A stretch of 6,224 bases of DNA. It comes from Desulfuromonadaceae bacterium (GTDB taxonomy: Bacteria > Desulfobacterota > Desulfuromonadia > Desulfuromonadales > Geopsychrobacteraceae). A program made the position numbers and the translations under genes. The notes below the pieces were generated by a model, which worked only from the letters and a program-made list of their open reading frames with translations, was not told the origin of the DNA and did no database searches. The stretch covers positions 1 to 6,224 of the forward strand of contig WTCI01000159.1 of NCBI GenBank assembly GCA_013138655.1. Direction: 5' to 3'. Positions 1 to 6,224 of this stretch are shown here, piece after piece (position 1 is the first letter of the stretch; each line of letters starts with the position of its first letter).

Positions 1-6
1 GGGAGA

Positions 7-882
7 TTAAATCAATTCATGTTTACGCAGCACGGTCTGTAGCTTTTCCAGGGTGGCTGCCTGCATGGCCACCAATGGCAGGCGGACATCGGCCTGACAC
101 TTGCCCATCAGTGCGGCGGAGGTTTTCACCGGCGTCGGGTTGCTTTCGATGAACATCGCCTGGTGAACATCGAGCAGTTCCAGGTGTAGTTTACGGGCAT
201 CATCCCAAAGGCCCTGCTGGATCGCTTTGACCATCGCTTTGACCTGCTTCGGCATGATGTTGGCGGTGACCGAGATGACCCCCTTGGCGCCGCAGGCCAT
301 CAACGGCAGGGTGAGGAAATCATCGCCGGAGATCACGTCGATTTTGTCGCCGGCCCGGGCAATGATCTCGCTGGCTTGGGTCAGGTCGCCGGATGCTTCC
401 TTGATGGCGACGATATTGTCAAACTCCGCCAGGCGGATCGTCGTTGCGGCAGTCATGTTCATGCCGGTCCGGCTGGGAACATTATAGAGCACCTGCGGCA
501 GGGCCACGCTTTCGGCAAGCGCCTTATAGTGTTGATAAAGTCCTTCCTGAGACGGCTTGTTATAGTAAGGGGAAACCAGCAACAGGCCGTCGGCCCCCAG
601 TTCTTTGGCATGCCGGGAGATGGCGATCGCCTCGTCGGTGGCGTTGGAGCCGGTGCCGGCAATAACGGGAATCCGTTTATTGACCTGCTCGATACAGGTT
701 TTGATGACCCGATCATGCTCCTCGTAGCTGAGGGTTGCCGATTCACCGGTGGTTCCGCAGGGGACGATGACGTCGGTGCCATTTTCAATCTGGAATTCGA
801 TCAGCTGGCGATAACTTTCCTCGTCAAAATTTCCTTCAGCAGTGAAGGGGGTAATGATGGCAACCATGGATCCGTGAAACAT
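7..882 (-). CDS. dapA: 4-hydroxy-tetrahydrodipicolinate synthase
   Basis: DapA condenses pyruvate with aspartate 4-semialdehyde, the committed step to diaminopimelate and lysine; the family is typically a cytosolic homotetramer. The 291 residues and their numbering match the E. coli enzyme. Visible active-site residues are T44 and T45 in GTTGE (43-47), Y107 in SPYYNKP, Y133 and R138 in YNVPSRTG, and the Schiff-base lysine K161 in AIKEAS. The residues of the lysine feedback site known from E. coli are mostly kept (A49, H56, N80, E84, Y106), but position 53 is Tyr instead of His. Lysine inhibition is therefore likely but may differ in strength. The start is fixed by a strong AGGAG site. It appears to have its own transcription start after a terminator, rather than riding on the arg genes. 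The gene ends in TAA six bases before the window end, so any dapB downstream is not visible. Confidence 0.98.
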   Translation of the reverse strand: MFHGSMVAIITPFTAEGNFDEESYRQLIEFQIENGTDVIVPCGTTGESATLSYEEHDRVIKTCIEQVNKRIPVIAGTGSNATDEAIAISRHAKELGADGLLLVSPYYNKPSQEGLYQHYKALAESVALPQVLYNVPSRTGMNMTAATTIRLAEFDNIVAIKEASGDLTQASEIIARAGDKIDVISGDDFLTLPLMACGAKGVISVTANIMPKQVKAMVKAIQQGLWDDARKLHLELLDVHQAMFIESNPTPVKTSAALMGKCQADVRLPLVAMQAATLEKLQTVLRKHELI

Positions 883-887
883 AATCT

Positions 888-892
888 CTCCT
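888..892 (-). promoter_or_regulatory. dapA: Ribosome binding site of dapA
   Basis: On the minus strand AGGAG lies five bases before the ATG at 882, inside the purine run CAGAGGAGAGATT. It is the clearest Shine-Dalgarno site in the window and supports the chosen dapA start. Confidence 0.8.
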
Positions 893-898
893 CTGTTC

Positions 899-924
899 GT
901 AACCGGGTGTTGTCGGCAGGTTAC
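899..924 (-). repeat. Inverted repeat GTAACC-N14-GGTTAC in the dapA leader
   Basis: Two perfect 6-base arms, GTAACC and GGTTAC, are spaced by 14 bases and begin at about the predicted transcription start of dapA. The arms could be an operator for a dimeric regulator or a weak hairpin in the 5' leader that sits just before the ribosome site. A 6-base match may also occur by chance. Confidence 0.35.
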
Positions 925-931
925 ATTGTTG

Positions 932-960
932 CTTTTACCGTTGTCTCTCGTGAAGGTCAG
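932..960 (-). promoter_or_regulatory. dapA: Possible sigma-70-type promoter for dapA
   Basis: On the minus strand CTGACC (955-960) and TAAAAG (932-937) are separated by 17 bases. Each matches four of six bases of the TTGACA and TATAAT consensus boxes. It lies just downstream of the terminator and would start transcription near 925, about 43 bases before the dapA start. The match is modest and rests on inspection only, but the position between terminator and gene is sensible. Confidence 0.3.
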
Positions 961-963
961 AGC

Positions 964-988
964 AAATAAAAAGGCCGTTGATGACGGC
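964..988 (-). terminator. Probable intrinsic terminator after the arg-lipoprotein gene run
   Basis: Read on the minus strand, GCCGT (984-988 complement) and ACGGC (974-978 complement) form a 5-base-pair stem with loop CATCA. It is followed after one C by TTTTTATTT. This is the layout of a Rho-independent terminator for transcription arriving from the lipoprotein gene. The stem is short, so efficiency may be only moderate. On the plus strand the hairpin is followed by an A-rich tract, so it would not act in that direction. Confidence 0.6.
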
Positions 989-1090
989 AGAATAAAAAAG
1001 TATTGCTAGCACAGCACCGGGGGAAAGTAAAGAATCCAGGGGCTTTGGCAGCGCAACTTTAACCTGTTTATCGGGAGCTTGGAGGACTGG

Positions 1091-1849
1091 TTAAATCCCT
1101 GTTCGGGGAATAACCGCAAGCTCCTCGGTGGACAACCCCTCAACCTGTTGCTCGCCCCGCTTGATCAGGGCCCTGACCCGGTAATGGTAACGGCTGCCGT
1201 TTTGGAGACCGAAGTCCTCGAAACTGGTCTGCTGCACGGGTTTTGGGTTGATGGGATAGGGAGTCGCGCCGCCGGCGTTCTGTCTCCGGTAGACCTGGTA
1301 GCCGAGCAGAATGTCATCAGGGGGTAGTGAGATGGCTTGCCACCCCAGTTTAACCGAACTGTCATGCGCTGCTGCGCTGAACTCTCCCGGAGCAGTCAGC
1401 GGTGCGGTGAAAATCTGTCGGAGGATGACCGCTCGACCGTTTTCTCCCGCAGCATTCCGCGGAACCAGCTTGTATTGGTAGCCGGTCCCGGCCTGCAGTT
1501 GTCGATCCCGAATCAGGTAACGTGCGCCGACCCGCTGTGCCGGGTCGGGAAATTCCGGGTTGATGCTGTGTCGCAGGGTTGAGCGGTCAAGGCACTCGGG
1601 GCAGTTATCCTGGGGATCGAAGGTCATGCGATAGATATCAAGCATCGGCGGTTGTTTGATCCCGCTGCCATCCATATTTTGCGTCGGCAGTTGCCAGCCC
1701 AGCAACAGGGTCTCCCCCTGTTGACGTAACTCCAGTGCTGTCGGGGCTCCGGGTCGCAGGGTTTCAAGGGGGCGTACCGGGCCTTTTTTCCCACAGGCGG
1801 CGAGGAGGATCAGGGCAAGGAGAAACAGGTATCTGATTCGCATAGTCAT
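1091..1849 (-). CDS. Outer-membrane-type lipoprotein with LptM-like start and two fibronectin type III-like domains
   Basis: The 252-residue product starts with a short basic stretch, a hydrophobic segment LFLLALILL and the lipobox LAAC, so it should be cut and lipidated at Cys19. Gly follows the cysteine, with no Asp retention signal, which suggests sorting to the outer membrane. The mature start CGKKGPVRPL resembles the CGLKGPL start of E. coli LptM (YifL), a small lipoprotein that binds the LptDE translocon. After this come two repeats of a beta-rich type, about residues 34-150 and 151-248. Each carries the W, Y and YxYxV/L features of fibronectin type III domains (GWQ at 51 and 169, YQYKLVPRNAAG at 124, YHYRVRAL at 221). 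A CPEC pair at 83-86 may bind metal or form a disulfide. The start is ATG at 1849, with another ATG two codons later; no good ribosome site is visible, so coupling to argH 19 bases upstream is likely. Function is not known. Confidence 0.85.
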   Translation of the reverse strand: MTMRIRYLFLLALILLAACGKKGPVRPLETLRPGAPTALELRQQGETLLLGWQLPTQNMDGSGIKQPPMLDIYRMTFDPQDNCPECLDRSTLRHSINPEFPDPAQRVGARYLIRDRQLQAGTGYQYKLVPRNAAGENGRAVILRQIFTAPLTAPGEFSAAAHDSSVKLGWQAISLPPDDILLGYQVYRRQNAGGATPYPINPKPVQQTSFEDFGLQNGSRYHYRVRALIKRGEQQVEGLSTEELAVIPRTGI

Positions 1850-1868
1850 ACCATTCGTTAAAGAGACG

Positions 1869-3236
1869 CTATTTCTTCAGCCGTGCCAGTTCCCGCTCGA
1901 CCGCTTCACGGGCAGTGCCGCCGGTGGCCTTACGGGCGTTGACCGAGGCTTCGAGGGTGACATAGTCGTAGATGTCCTCTTCGATCAGGTCGGAGAACGC
2001 GCGAAATTCGTCGAGGCTCAATTCAGGGATATCTTTTCCGTTTTCAACGCAGTAGCGGACCGTTTTGCCGACCACCTCATGGGCCTGGCGGAACGGCAGT
2101 CCCTTGCGGACGCAGTAGTCAGCGACGTCGGTGGCGGTGGAAAAGCCGCGTGCCGCAGCGATGCGCATGTTGTCCCCCTTGACTTTCATCTCGGCGATCA
2201 TCTCAGCAAAGATTTTCAAACTGCCCTTGACCGTGTCGAGGGTATCGAACAGCGGTTCCTTGTCCTCCTGCATGTCCTTGTTGTAGGCCGGCGGCAGTGA
2301 CTTCATCAGGGTCAGCATGCTGACCAGGTTGCCGTAGACCCGCCCGGTCTTGCCGCGTACCAGCTCCGGCACGTCGGGGTTCTTCTTCTGCGGCATGATC
2401 GAGCTGCCGGTGCAGAAGGCATCGGTCAGTTCGATGAAGTTGAAATCGGCGCTTGACCAGAGGACCAGCTCTTCTGAAAGGCGTGACAGGTGCATCATCA
2501 AGATGCTGGCAAAGCTGCAGAACTCAATGGCGAAGTCGCGGTCGGAGACGCTGTCGAGGCTGTTGCGGGTTACGCCGTCGAAACCGAGCTGCTCGGCGAC
2601 CCACTCGCGGTCGATATCAAAGGTGGTTCCGGCCAGGGCTCCGGCGCCGAGCGGCATGACGTTGAAGCGGGCACGTAGATCCTGCAGGCGACTGATGTCG
2701 CGGGAGATCATCTCCCGGTAGGCGAGCATGTGATGGCTGTAGAGCACCGGCTGGGCAGTCTGCAGGTGGGTGTAGCCGGGCATGATGACGTCAAGGTGCT
2801 CTTCGGCCTGCTTGATCAGTGAGGTTGCCAGCGCCGCCAGATAGTCGTGGATGGTATCGATCTCATCGCGCAGGTAGAGGCGGATGTCGACCGCCACCTG
2901 ATCGTTACGGCTGCGGCCGGTGTGCAGTTTGCCGCCGACAGCGCCGATCCGCTCGATCAACCGGGCCTCGATGTTCATGTGGATATCTTCCAGCTCGACC
3001 GAAAACTCAACCTTGCCCGCCTCGATATCCTTGAGGATGCCATCCAGCCCGGCAACAATCTGCTCCGCCTCTTTGACGGCGATGATCCCCTGTTTGCCAA
3101 GCATCCGTGCATGGGCCTGGGAGCCCTGAATATCATAGGCATAGAGACGTTGGTCAAATTCGATCGAGGCGGTGAACTCTTCAACAAATTTATCCGTGGG
3201 TTGGGTGAATCGTCCGCCCCAGAGTTTTTTACTCAT
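1869..3236 (-). CDS. argH: Argininosuccinate lyase
   Basis: ArgH splits argininosuccinate into arginine and fumarate, the last step of arginine synthesis; the family works as a homotetramer in the cytosol. The 455 residues match the usual length and begin with the standard LWGGRF segment. Conserved blocks are HTGRSRND at 105-112, [10 protein letters not shown] at 154-163 with the catalytic-region His157, and the superfamily signature [11 protein letters not shown] at 277-287, which holds the catalytic serine (S278 or S279) on the flexible loop. All blocks are intact, so the enzyme should be active. The ATG is preceded by GGAG about ten bases upstream, an acceptable ribosome site. It ends in TAG, and the lipoprotein gene follows after 19 bases, so the two are very likely co-transcribed. 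A sampled line inside it (2881-2940) is 67% GC, clearly higher than the nitrilase-like gene before it. Confidence 0.98.
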   Translation of the reverse strand: MSKKLWGGRFTQPTDKFVEEFTASIEFDQRLYAYDIQGSQAHARMLGKQGIIAVKEAEQIVAGLDGILKDIEAGKVEFSVELEDIHMNIEARLIERIGAVGGKLHTGRSRNDQVAVDIRLYLRDEIDTIHDYLAALATSLIKQAEEHLDVIMPGYTHLQTAQPVLYSHHMLAYREMISRDISRLQDLRARFNVMPLGAGALAGTTFDIDREWVAEQLGFDGVTRNSLDSVSDRDFAIEFCSFASILMMHLSRLSEELVLWSSADFNFIELTDAFCTGSSIMPQKKNPDVPELVRGKTGRVYGNLVSMLTLMKSLPPAYNKDMQEDKEPLFDTLDTVKGSLKIFAEMIAEMKVKGDNMRIAAARGFSTATDVADYCVRKGLPFRQAHEVVGKTVRYCVENGKDIPELSLDEFRAFSDLIEEDIYDYVTLEASVNARKATGGTAREAVERELARLKK

Positions 3237-3294
3237 GGTTCAGTTTCTCCGTATTGACCGGCTGCACGGTTTCTCGGCAGCGGTTGTTCAGTGA

Positions 3295-4434
3295 TCAGTC
3301 TGCCGATTTATCCTCTTCGATCCGTTGCCAGCCGCTGTTGCCGGCTTTGAAGATCGCGTGCAATTTCAGGGGTGCACGGGTGGTACGGGGATCGAGTTCA
3401 TGGAACATCGGCAAGTTAAAGTAATAGAGCCGGGTTTTGCTGCCGAAGCGCAGGCGACATACCGGCAAGCCGTCAAAATTGTCGGTCTGATACTCCTCGC
3501 CGTCTGTCATCGTTATCTTGTGACTCTTGTGAATAATAACGGCGGAATGACCAAAGCTCAACGTTTCGCTCTTGGGCACGCCGCTGGTTTCCTCCGAGGT
3601 GTTGCAGAATACGGTTATGGTGTCCTTGACCCCTGGTGTATAGGCCAGGTACTCACCGTAAAAACCGTTGATCACATCGCGGAATGCCGGGTGCTCCGGT
3701 TTCGGGTTGCACTCGAGGACCAGCAACAGGTCAAGGCGCTGGCGGCTGTGGAAAAACAGCTGGTTCGATTTTTCGATAATGATGTTGATGTTCGACTGAT
3801 AGAGGTCGCGGTAGATGTAGTCGAGGCAGATCAGCGGCATGAAGTTGAAGCAGTTTGGCTGGCAGCGGAACAGGGGGAATACTTTGCCTCGGTAAAGGTC
3901 GTGCTGCGAGTCAAGGTGCTCTTCGCCAACGAAGGGGTGGCTCTTGGCCTGGATGAAGACCCTGAGCCGGCCATCGGCTTCCTTAACTGCCGTGACTCCC
4001 CAGTTGGTCGGGATTTCGGTGATGTCGCCAGAATCCAGGTCTTTGATAACGGAATCCAGTACCTCTGCGTTATCGTCTGCGTAGCGCTCAAGAAACTCCC
4101 GGTATTTTGCCAGCGGGATATGATCGACCCCGAACATTGTGATCGTATTAGGCAGAAAGTGCTGCTCGATGAATTCCAGCGCCTCGGTAACATGTTCTGC
4201 CGGCATGGCGGCTTCGGGCAACAGCAGGAAGTGACATTTCTTCAGGTTGCCTGCCCCATTGGCGATCAGTTCAAAAATCGAACGGATCTGTTCCCATTTT
4301 GCCCAGGGATTGGCCAATTGGCAGAAAGAATCGGTCGAATTCAGGAAATTGGGGATCTGACAGACCATGCAGTGCAGATGGTGGTCGAGGGGCAGGTTGA
4401 CGTTGAGTTGTTTTTCGACGATCTCGAACATCAC
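3295..4434 (-). CDS. Carbon-nitrogen hydrolase (nitrilase superfamily), function unknown
   Basis: The 379-residue protein shows the nitrilase-superfamily plan, whose members hydrolyse amides, nitriles or carbamoyl groups. The likely triad is E74 in LLLPEAAMP, K164 in FIQAKSHP and C203 in PLICLDY, in the correct order and next to predicted strands. The first strand is CMVCQIP near residue 22, and FCNTS (277) and FGHSAVI (295) fit the late strands of the fold. The gap between E74 and K164 is about 90 residues and includes an acidic segment around 117-142, probably an insertion that shapes the pocket. The whole protein is longer than the common 260-300 residue amidases. The start is GTG overlapping the Nudix stop; an ATG directly after it is an equally possible start, one residue shorter. 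No signal peptide is seen. It lies 58 bases upstream of argH. Superfamily membership is fairly secure; the reaction is unknown. Confidence 0.8.
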   Translation of the reverse strand: MMFEIVEKQLNVNLPLDHHLHCMVCQIPNFLNSTDSFCQLANPWAKWEQIRSIFELIANGAGNLKKCHFLLLPEAAMPAEHVTEALEFIEQHFLPNTITMFGVDHIPLAKYREFLERYADDNAEVLDSVIKDLDSGDITEIPTNWGVTAVKEADGRLRVFIQAKSHPFVGEEHLDSQHDLYRGKVFPLFRCQPNCFNFMPLICLDYIYRDLYQSNINIIIEKSNQLFFHSRQRLDLLLVLECNPKPEHPAFRDVINGFYGEYLAYTPGVKDTITVFCNTSEETSGVPKSETLSFGHSAVIIHKSHKITMTDGEEYQTDNFDGLPVCRLRFGSKTRLYYFNLPMFHELDPRTTRAPLKLHAIFKAGNSGWQRIEEDKSAD

Positions 4435-4937
4435 CTGGGCTCAGTCGTTGAGGGCAGAAGGCCTTCTCCCGGGATTTCATCTTCCGTGACGATTTCCAGA
4501 TGTGCAGCGCTCTGCAACGCAAGATCCGGAAACACCTTGCCGAGAATATGACAGCAGCCCGGCGGCATGGAGAGGGCGCTCAGCTGATCTTTGCTGAACC
4601 ACACGGCCTCGGTACACTCACTGCCGTTGGGAGCAAGGTCGAAGGTCACCGGGGAAACCCGGTAATAAAGAATGACAAAATGATCTTGCTGGCTGCCGAG
4701 GTTGACATGCTCATAGACATCAATCAGCCCATCGACATGAACTTCAATGCCTATTTCTTCACGAACTTCACGGTGCAGGGCGGCAAGGATGGGCTCCCCG
4801 TGGTCGATCTTCCCGCCCGGCATCACCCACTGGCTGCAGAACGGCTCAATACAGCGGCGGGTTAACAGCACCCGATCATGACTGTCGATGATGCAGGCCA
4901 CGACCGAAGTTTTTATCGCTTGTTTTTTAAAATCCAT
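4431..4937 (-). CDS. Nudix hydrolase, substrate unknown
   Basis: This 168-residue protein is a Nudix-family pyrophosphohydrolase, an enzyme type that cleaves nucleoside diphosphates linked to another group using divalent metal. The Nudix box is perfect at residues 42-64: G42, E48, then REVREEIGI from R56, giving the metal-binding glutamates E57, E60 and E61. The preceding VLLTRR and WVMPGG segments are the usual first strands of a MutT-like fold. The fold should end near residue 130, leaving about 35 C-terminal residues that I do not recognise. Nothing seen fixes the substrate; dNTP, ADP-ribose and sugar-nucleotide types all remain possible. The ATG at 4937 is preceded by AGG seven bases upstream, a weak ribosome site. 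The stop TGA shares three bases with the GTG start of the nitrilase-like gene, which implies coupled translation and a joint role. No signal peptide or membrane segment is visible, so it is probably cytosolic. Confidence 0.9.
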   Translation of the reverse strand: MDFKKQAIKTSVVACIIDSHDRVLLTRRCIEPFCSQWVMPGGKIDHGEPILAALHREVREEIGIEVHVDGLIDVYEHVNLGSQQDHFVILYYRVSPVTFDLAPNGSECTEAVWFSKDQLSALSMPPGCCHILGKVFPDLALQSAAHLEIVTEDEIPGEGLLPSTTEPR

Positions 4938-4960
4938 GCGGCGACCTGGAAAATTAAAGG

Positions 4961-5011
4961 TTGCGGGAATCGGCAGGTTAAAAAGCCTGCTGACCCCCGC
5001 AATCTGGGGGG
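4961..5011 (-). other. Structured spacer with competing inverted repeats between argG and the Nudix gene
   Basis: Read on the minus strand, the spacer contains three inverted repeats. A CCCCC/GGGGG pair sits at 5006-5010 and 4994-4998. A GCAGG/CCTGC pair sits at 4986-4990 and 4973-4977 around an 8-base loop. A 7-base perfect pair TTGCGGG/CCCGCAA sits at 4996-5002 and 4961-4967 and encloses the second hairpin. The first and third pairs share the same G-rich strand, so they cannot form together. A run CTTTTT is in the loop of the inner hairpin and a broken T-rich stretch follows at 4951-4958, so neither is a standard intrinsic terminator. It could tune read-through from argG into the downstream genes or protect the 3' end of the argG message; this role is inference. 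Confidence 0.45.
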
Positions 5012-5012
5012 C

Positions 5013-6224
5013 TTATTTCTTCGCCTGGCGCTGAATTGCGGCAATCCGCAGTCGCAGCGCTTGGAGCTTGATGAAGCCTTCGGCGTCGGACTGATTGTAA
5101 ACCTCGTCCGCTTCGAAGGTGGCGAAGTCGATGTTGAACAGGCTGTCATTAGTTGAGTCGCGGCCAACGACGCGGCAGTGTCCCTTGTAGAGCTTGATCC
5201 GGGCCTTGCCGTTGACGGTCTGCTGACTCTCGTCGCTCAGCGCCTGCAGCACCACACGCTCGGGGGCGAACCAGAAGCCGTTGTAGATCATTGCCGCGTA
5301 GCGGGGCACCAGCGAGTCGCGCAGATGCATGACTTCGCGATCCATGGTGATCGACTCGACAGCGCGGTGGGCTTCTTCGAGGATGGTGCCGCCGGGGGTT
5401 TCATAGACGCCGCGGCTCTTCATGCCGACGAAGCGGTTTTCCATCAGGTCGACCCGCCCGATGCCGTGCTTGCCGCCCAGTTCGTTGAGCCTGGCCAGCA
5501 GTTTGGCCGGGGAGAGGCGCTCACCGTTGACAGCGACGGCATCACCCTTTTCGAACTCGATTTCGACATACTCCGCAGTGTCGGGAGCATCTTCCGGGGC
5601 AACGCTGAGCACGTACATGTGCTCCGGGGCCTCGGCCCAGGGATCTTCGAGGATGTCTCCTTCGAAAGAGATGTGCAGCAGGTTGCGGTCGCTACTCCAG
5701 GGGTTCTTTTTGCTGGTCGGCACCGGAATGCTGTGTTTCTTGGCGTATTCTTCCAGGGCGGTCCGGCTGTTCATGTCCCACTCACGCCAGGGAGCGATGA
5801 CCTTGACGGCAGGGTCAAAATGGTAGTAGGCGATTTCGAAACGAACCTGATCGTTCCCTTTGCCGGTAGCTCCGTGAGAGACGGCGTCAGCGCCTTCCCT
5901 GGCGGCAATTTCCATCTGCGCCTTGGCGATCAGCGGCCGGGCGATGGAGGTGCCGAGGAAGTAACGTCCCTCGTAGATGGCGTTGGCGCGGAACATCGGG
6001 AAAACAAAGTCGCGGGCAAACTCCTCTTTCAGATCCATGATATGGCAGCTGCCGGCACCGGTCTGCCTGGCCTTCTCAGGAATGTTATCCAGTTCTTCTC
6101 CCTGGCCGAGGTCGGCCGAGTAGGCGATCACTTCGCAACCGTATTCCTCGATCAGCCATTTGAGGATAATCGAGGTATCCAGACCGCCCGAATAGGCGAG
6201 AACGGCTTTTTTGACTTGTCCATG
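5013..6224 (-). CDS. argG: Argininosuccinate synthase, 5' end at the window edge (partial)
   Basis: ArgG condenses citrulline and aspartate with ATP to give argininosuccinate, AMP and pyrophosphate, the penultimate step of arginine synthesis in the cytosol. The frame stays open to the last base of the window and gives 403 visible residues, close to the usual length of about 400. The ATP-binding PP-loop AYSGGLDTS lies about 10 residues from the window end, so an internal GTG near 6131 cannot be the real start because it would remove this loop. Further family motifs are [11 protein letters not shown] and [14 protein letters not shown] in the first half. The first visible codon is CAT (His), followed by [10 protein letters not shown], so the start codon is probably only one or a few codons outside. 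The gene ends in TAA and is followed after 75 bases by the Nudix gene. Family assignment is very secure; only the start is unknown. Confidence 0.97.
   Translation of the reverse strand, partial: HGQVKKAVLAYSGGLDTSIILKWLIEEYGCEVIAYSADLGQGEELDNIPEKARQTGAGSCHIMDLKEEFARDFVFPMFRANAIYEGRYFLGTSIARPLIAKAQMEIAAREGADAVSHGATGKGNDQVRFEIAYYHFDPAVKVIAPWREWDMNSRTALEEYAKKHSIPVPTSKKNPWSSDRNLLHISFEGDILEDPWAEAPEHMYVLSVAPEDAPDTAEYVEIEFEKGDAVAVNGERLSPAKLLARLNELGGKHGIGRVDLMENRFVGMKSRGVYETPGGTILEEAHRAVESITMDREVMHLRDSLVPRYAAMIYNGFWFAPERVVLQALSDESQQTVNGKARIKLYKGHCRVVGRDSTNDSLFNIDFATFEADEVYNQSDAEGFIKLQALRLRIAAIQRQAKK

Larger units (their letters stand above)
883..1090. other. Intergenic region between the lipoprotein gene and dapA
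   Basis: No gene is supported in these 208 bases. On the minus strand the first 100 bases after the lipoprotein stop show nothing recognisable. They are followed by a hairpin and T-run that looks like an intrinsic terminator (964-988), then a possible promoter (932-960), an inverted repeat (899-924) and the dapA ribosome site. I looked for the conserved core of a lysine riboswitch and for a lysA remnant and saw neither; the leader is also too short for a lysine riboswitch. Confidence 0.7.

Noticed and set aside
376..969. A 197-codon open frame on the plus strand across dapA and its leader
   Set aside because: It is a shadow of the fully conserved dapA frame and has no recognisable domain or ribosome site.
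883..1090. Lysine riboswitch upstream of dapA
   Set aside because: The distance from the terminator to the dapA start is only about 80 bases, too short for the known aptamer, and no matching conserved core was seen.
3325..4551. A 408-codon open frame on the plus strand covering the whole nitrilase-like gene
   Set aside because: It is codon-aligned antisense to the minus-strand gene, where stops appear only opposite TTA, CTA and TCA codons, which are rare here. Its translation shows no recognisable motif, while the minus frame has the Glu-Lys-Cys triad and a coupled start.
3295..4937. Nudix-nitrilase pair as an anti-phage defence system
   Set aside because: Nitrilase domains occur in some reverse-transcriptase defence systems, but here there is no reverse transcriptase, sensor or toxin, and the pair sits within a biosynthetic gene run. 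It is kept only as an alternative to test by phylogeny.
4994..5017. CCCCC...GGGGG hairpin followed by CTTATTTCTT as a plus-strand terminator
   Set aside because: No gene runs towards it on the plus strand and the T-rich tail is interrupted; the pairing is better considered as part of the minus-strand spacer structure.
1..6224. CRISPR array, tRNA, rRNA, insertion sequence or attachment site
   Set aside because: No regularly spaced repeats, no tRNA-like cloverleaf, no transposase or integrase motif and no long direct repeats were found on reading either strand.

Overview
The window reads as a stretch of bacterial chromosome with all five confident genes plus one partial gene on the minus strand, so transcription runs from position 6224 towards position 1. 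The order in transcription is argG (5' end cut off at the window edge), a Nudix hydrolase, a nitrilase-superfamily protein, argH, a lipoprotein with fibronectin-type folds, a probable terminator, then dapA. From memory, an arg cluster that runs into a lipoprotein and then lysine/diaminopimelate genes is the arrangement in Geobacter and related Desulfuromonadia. The ArgG, ArgH and DapA sequences also look like that group. This placement is an inference without database support. The organism is Gram-negative or at least diderm, because the lipoprotein has a clear type II signal and an LptM-like start.

Region by region: 5013-6224 is argG, complete in its PP-loop but lacking a visible start codon. 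4938-5012 is a 75-base spacer with several competing inverted repeats. 4431-4937 is a Nudix hydrolase whose stop overlaps the GTG start of the next gene, a 379-residue carbon-nitrogen hydrolase (3295-4434) with an intact Glu-Lys-Cys triad. 3237-3294 is a short spacer. 1869-3236 is a full-length argH. 1091-1849 is the lipoprotein. 883-1090 is a 208-base intergenic region that holds a terminator for the upstream genes and a possible promoter with an inverted repeat for dapA. 7-882 is a full-length dapA.

ArgG and ArgH carry out the last two steps of arginine synthesis (citrulline to argininosuccinate to arginine plus fumarate). DapA commits aspartate semialdehyde to lysine and diaminopimelate, and so to peptidoglycan. 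The unusual part is the Nudix-nitrilase pair placed between argG and argH: it is translationally coupled, appears lower in GC than argH, and neither protein has a function I can assign. No RNA genes, mobile elements, CRISPR arrays or attachment sites were seen.
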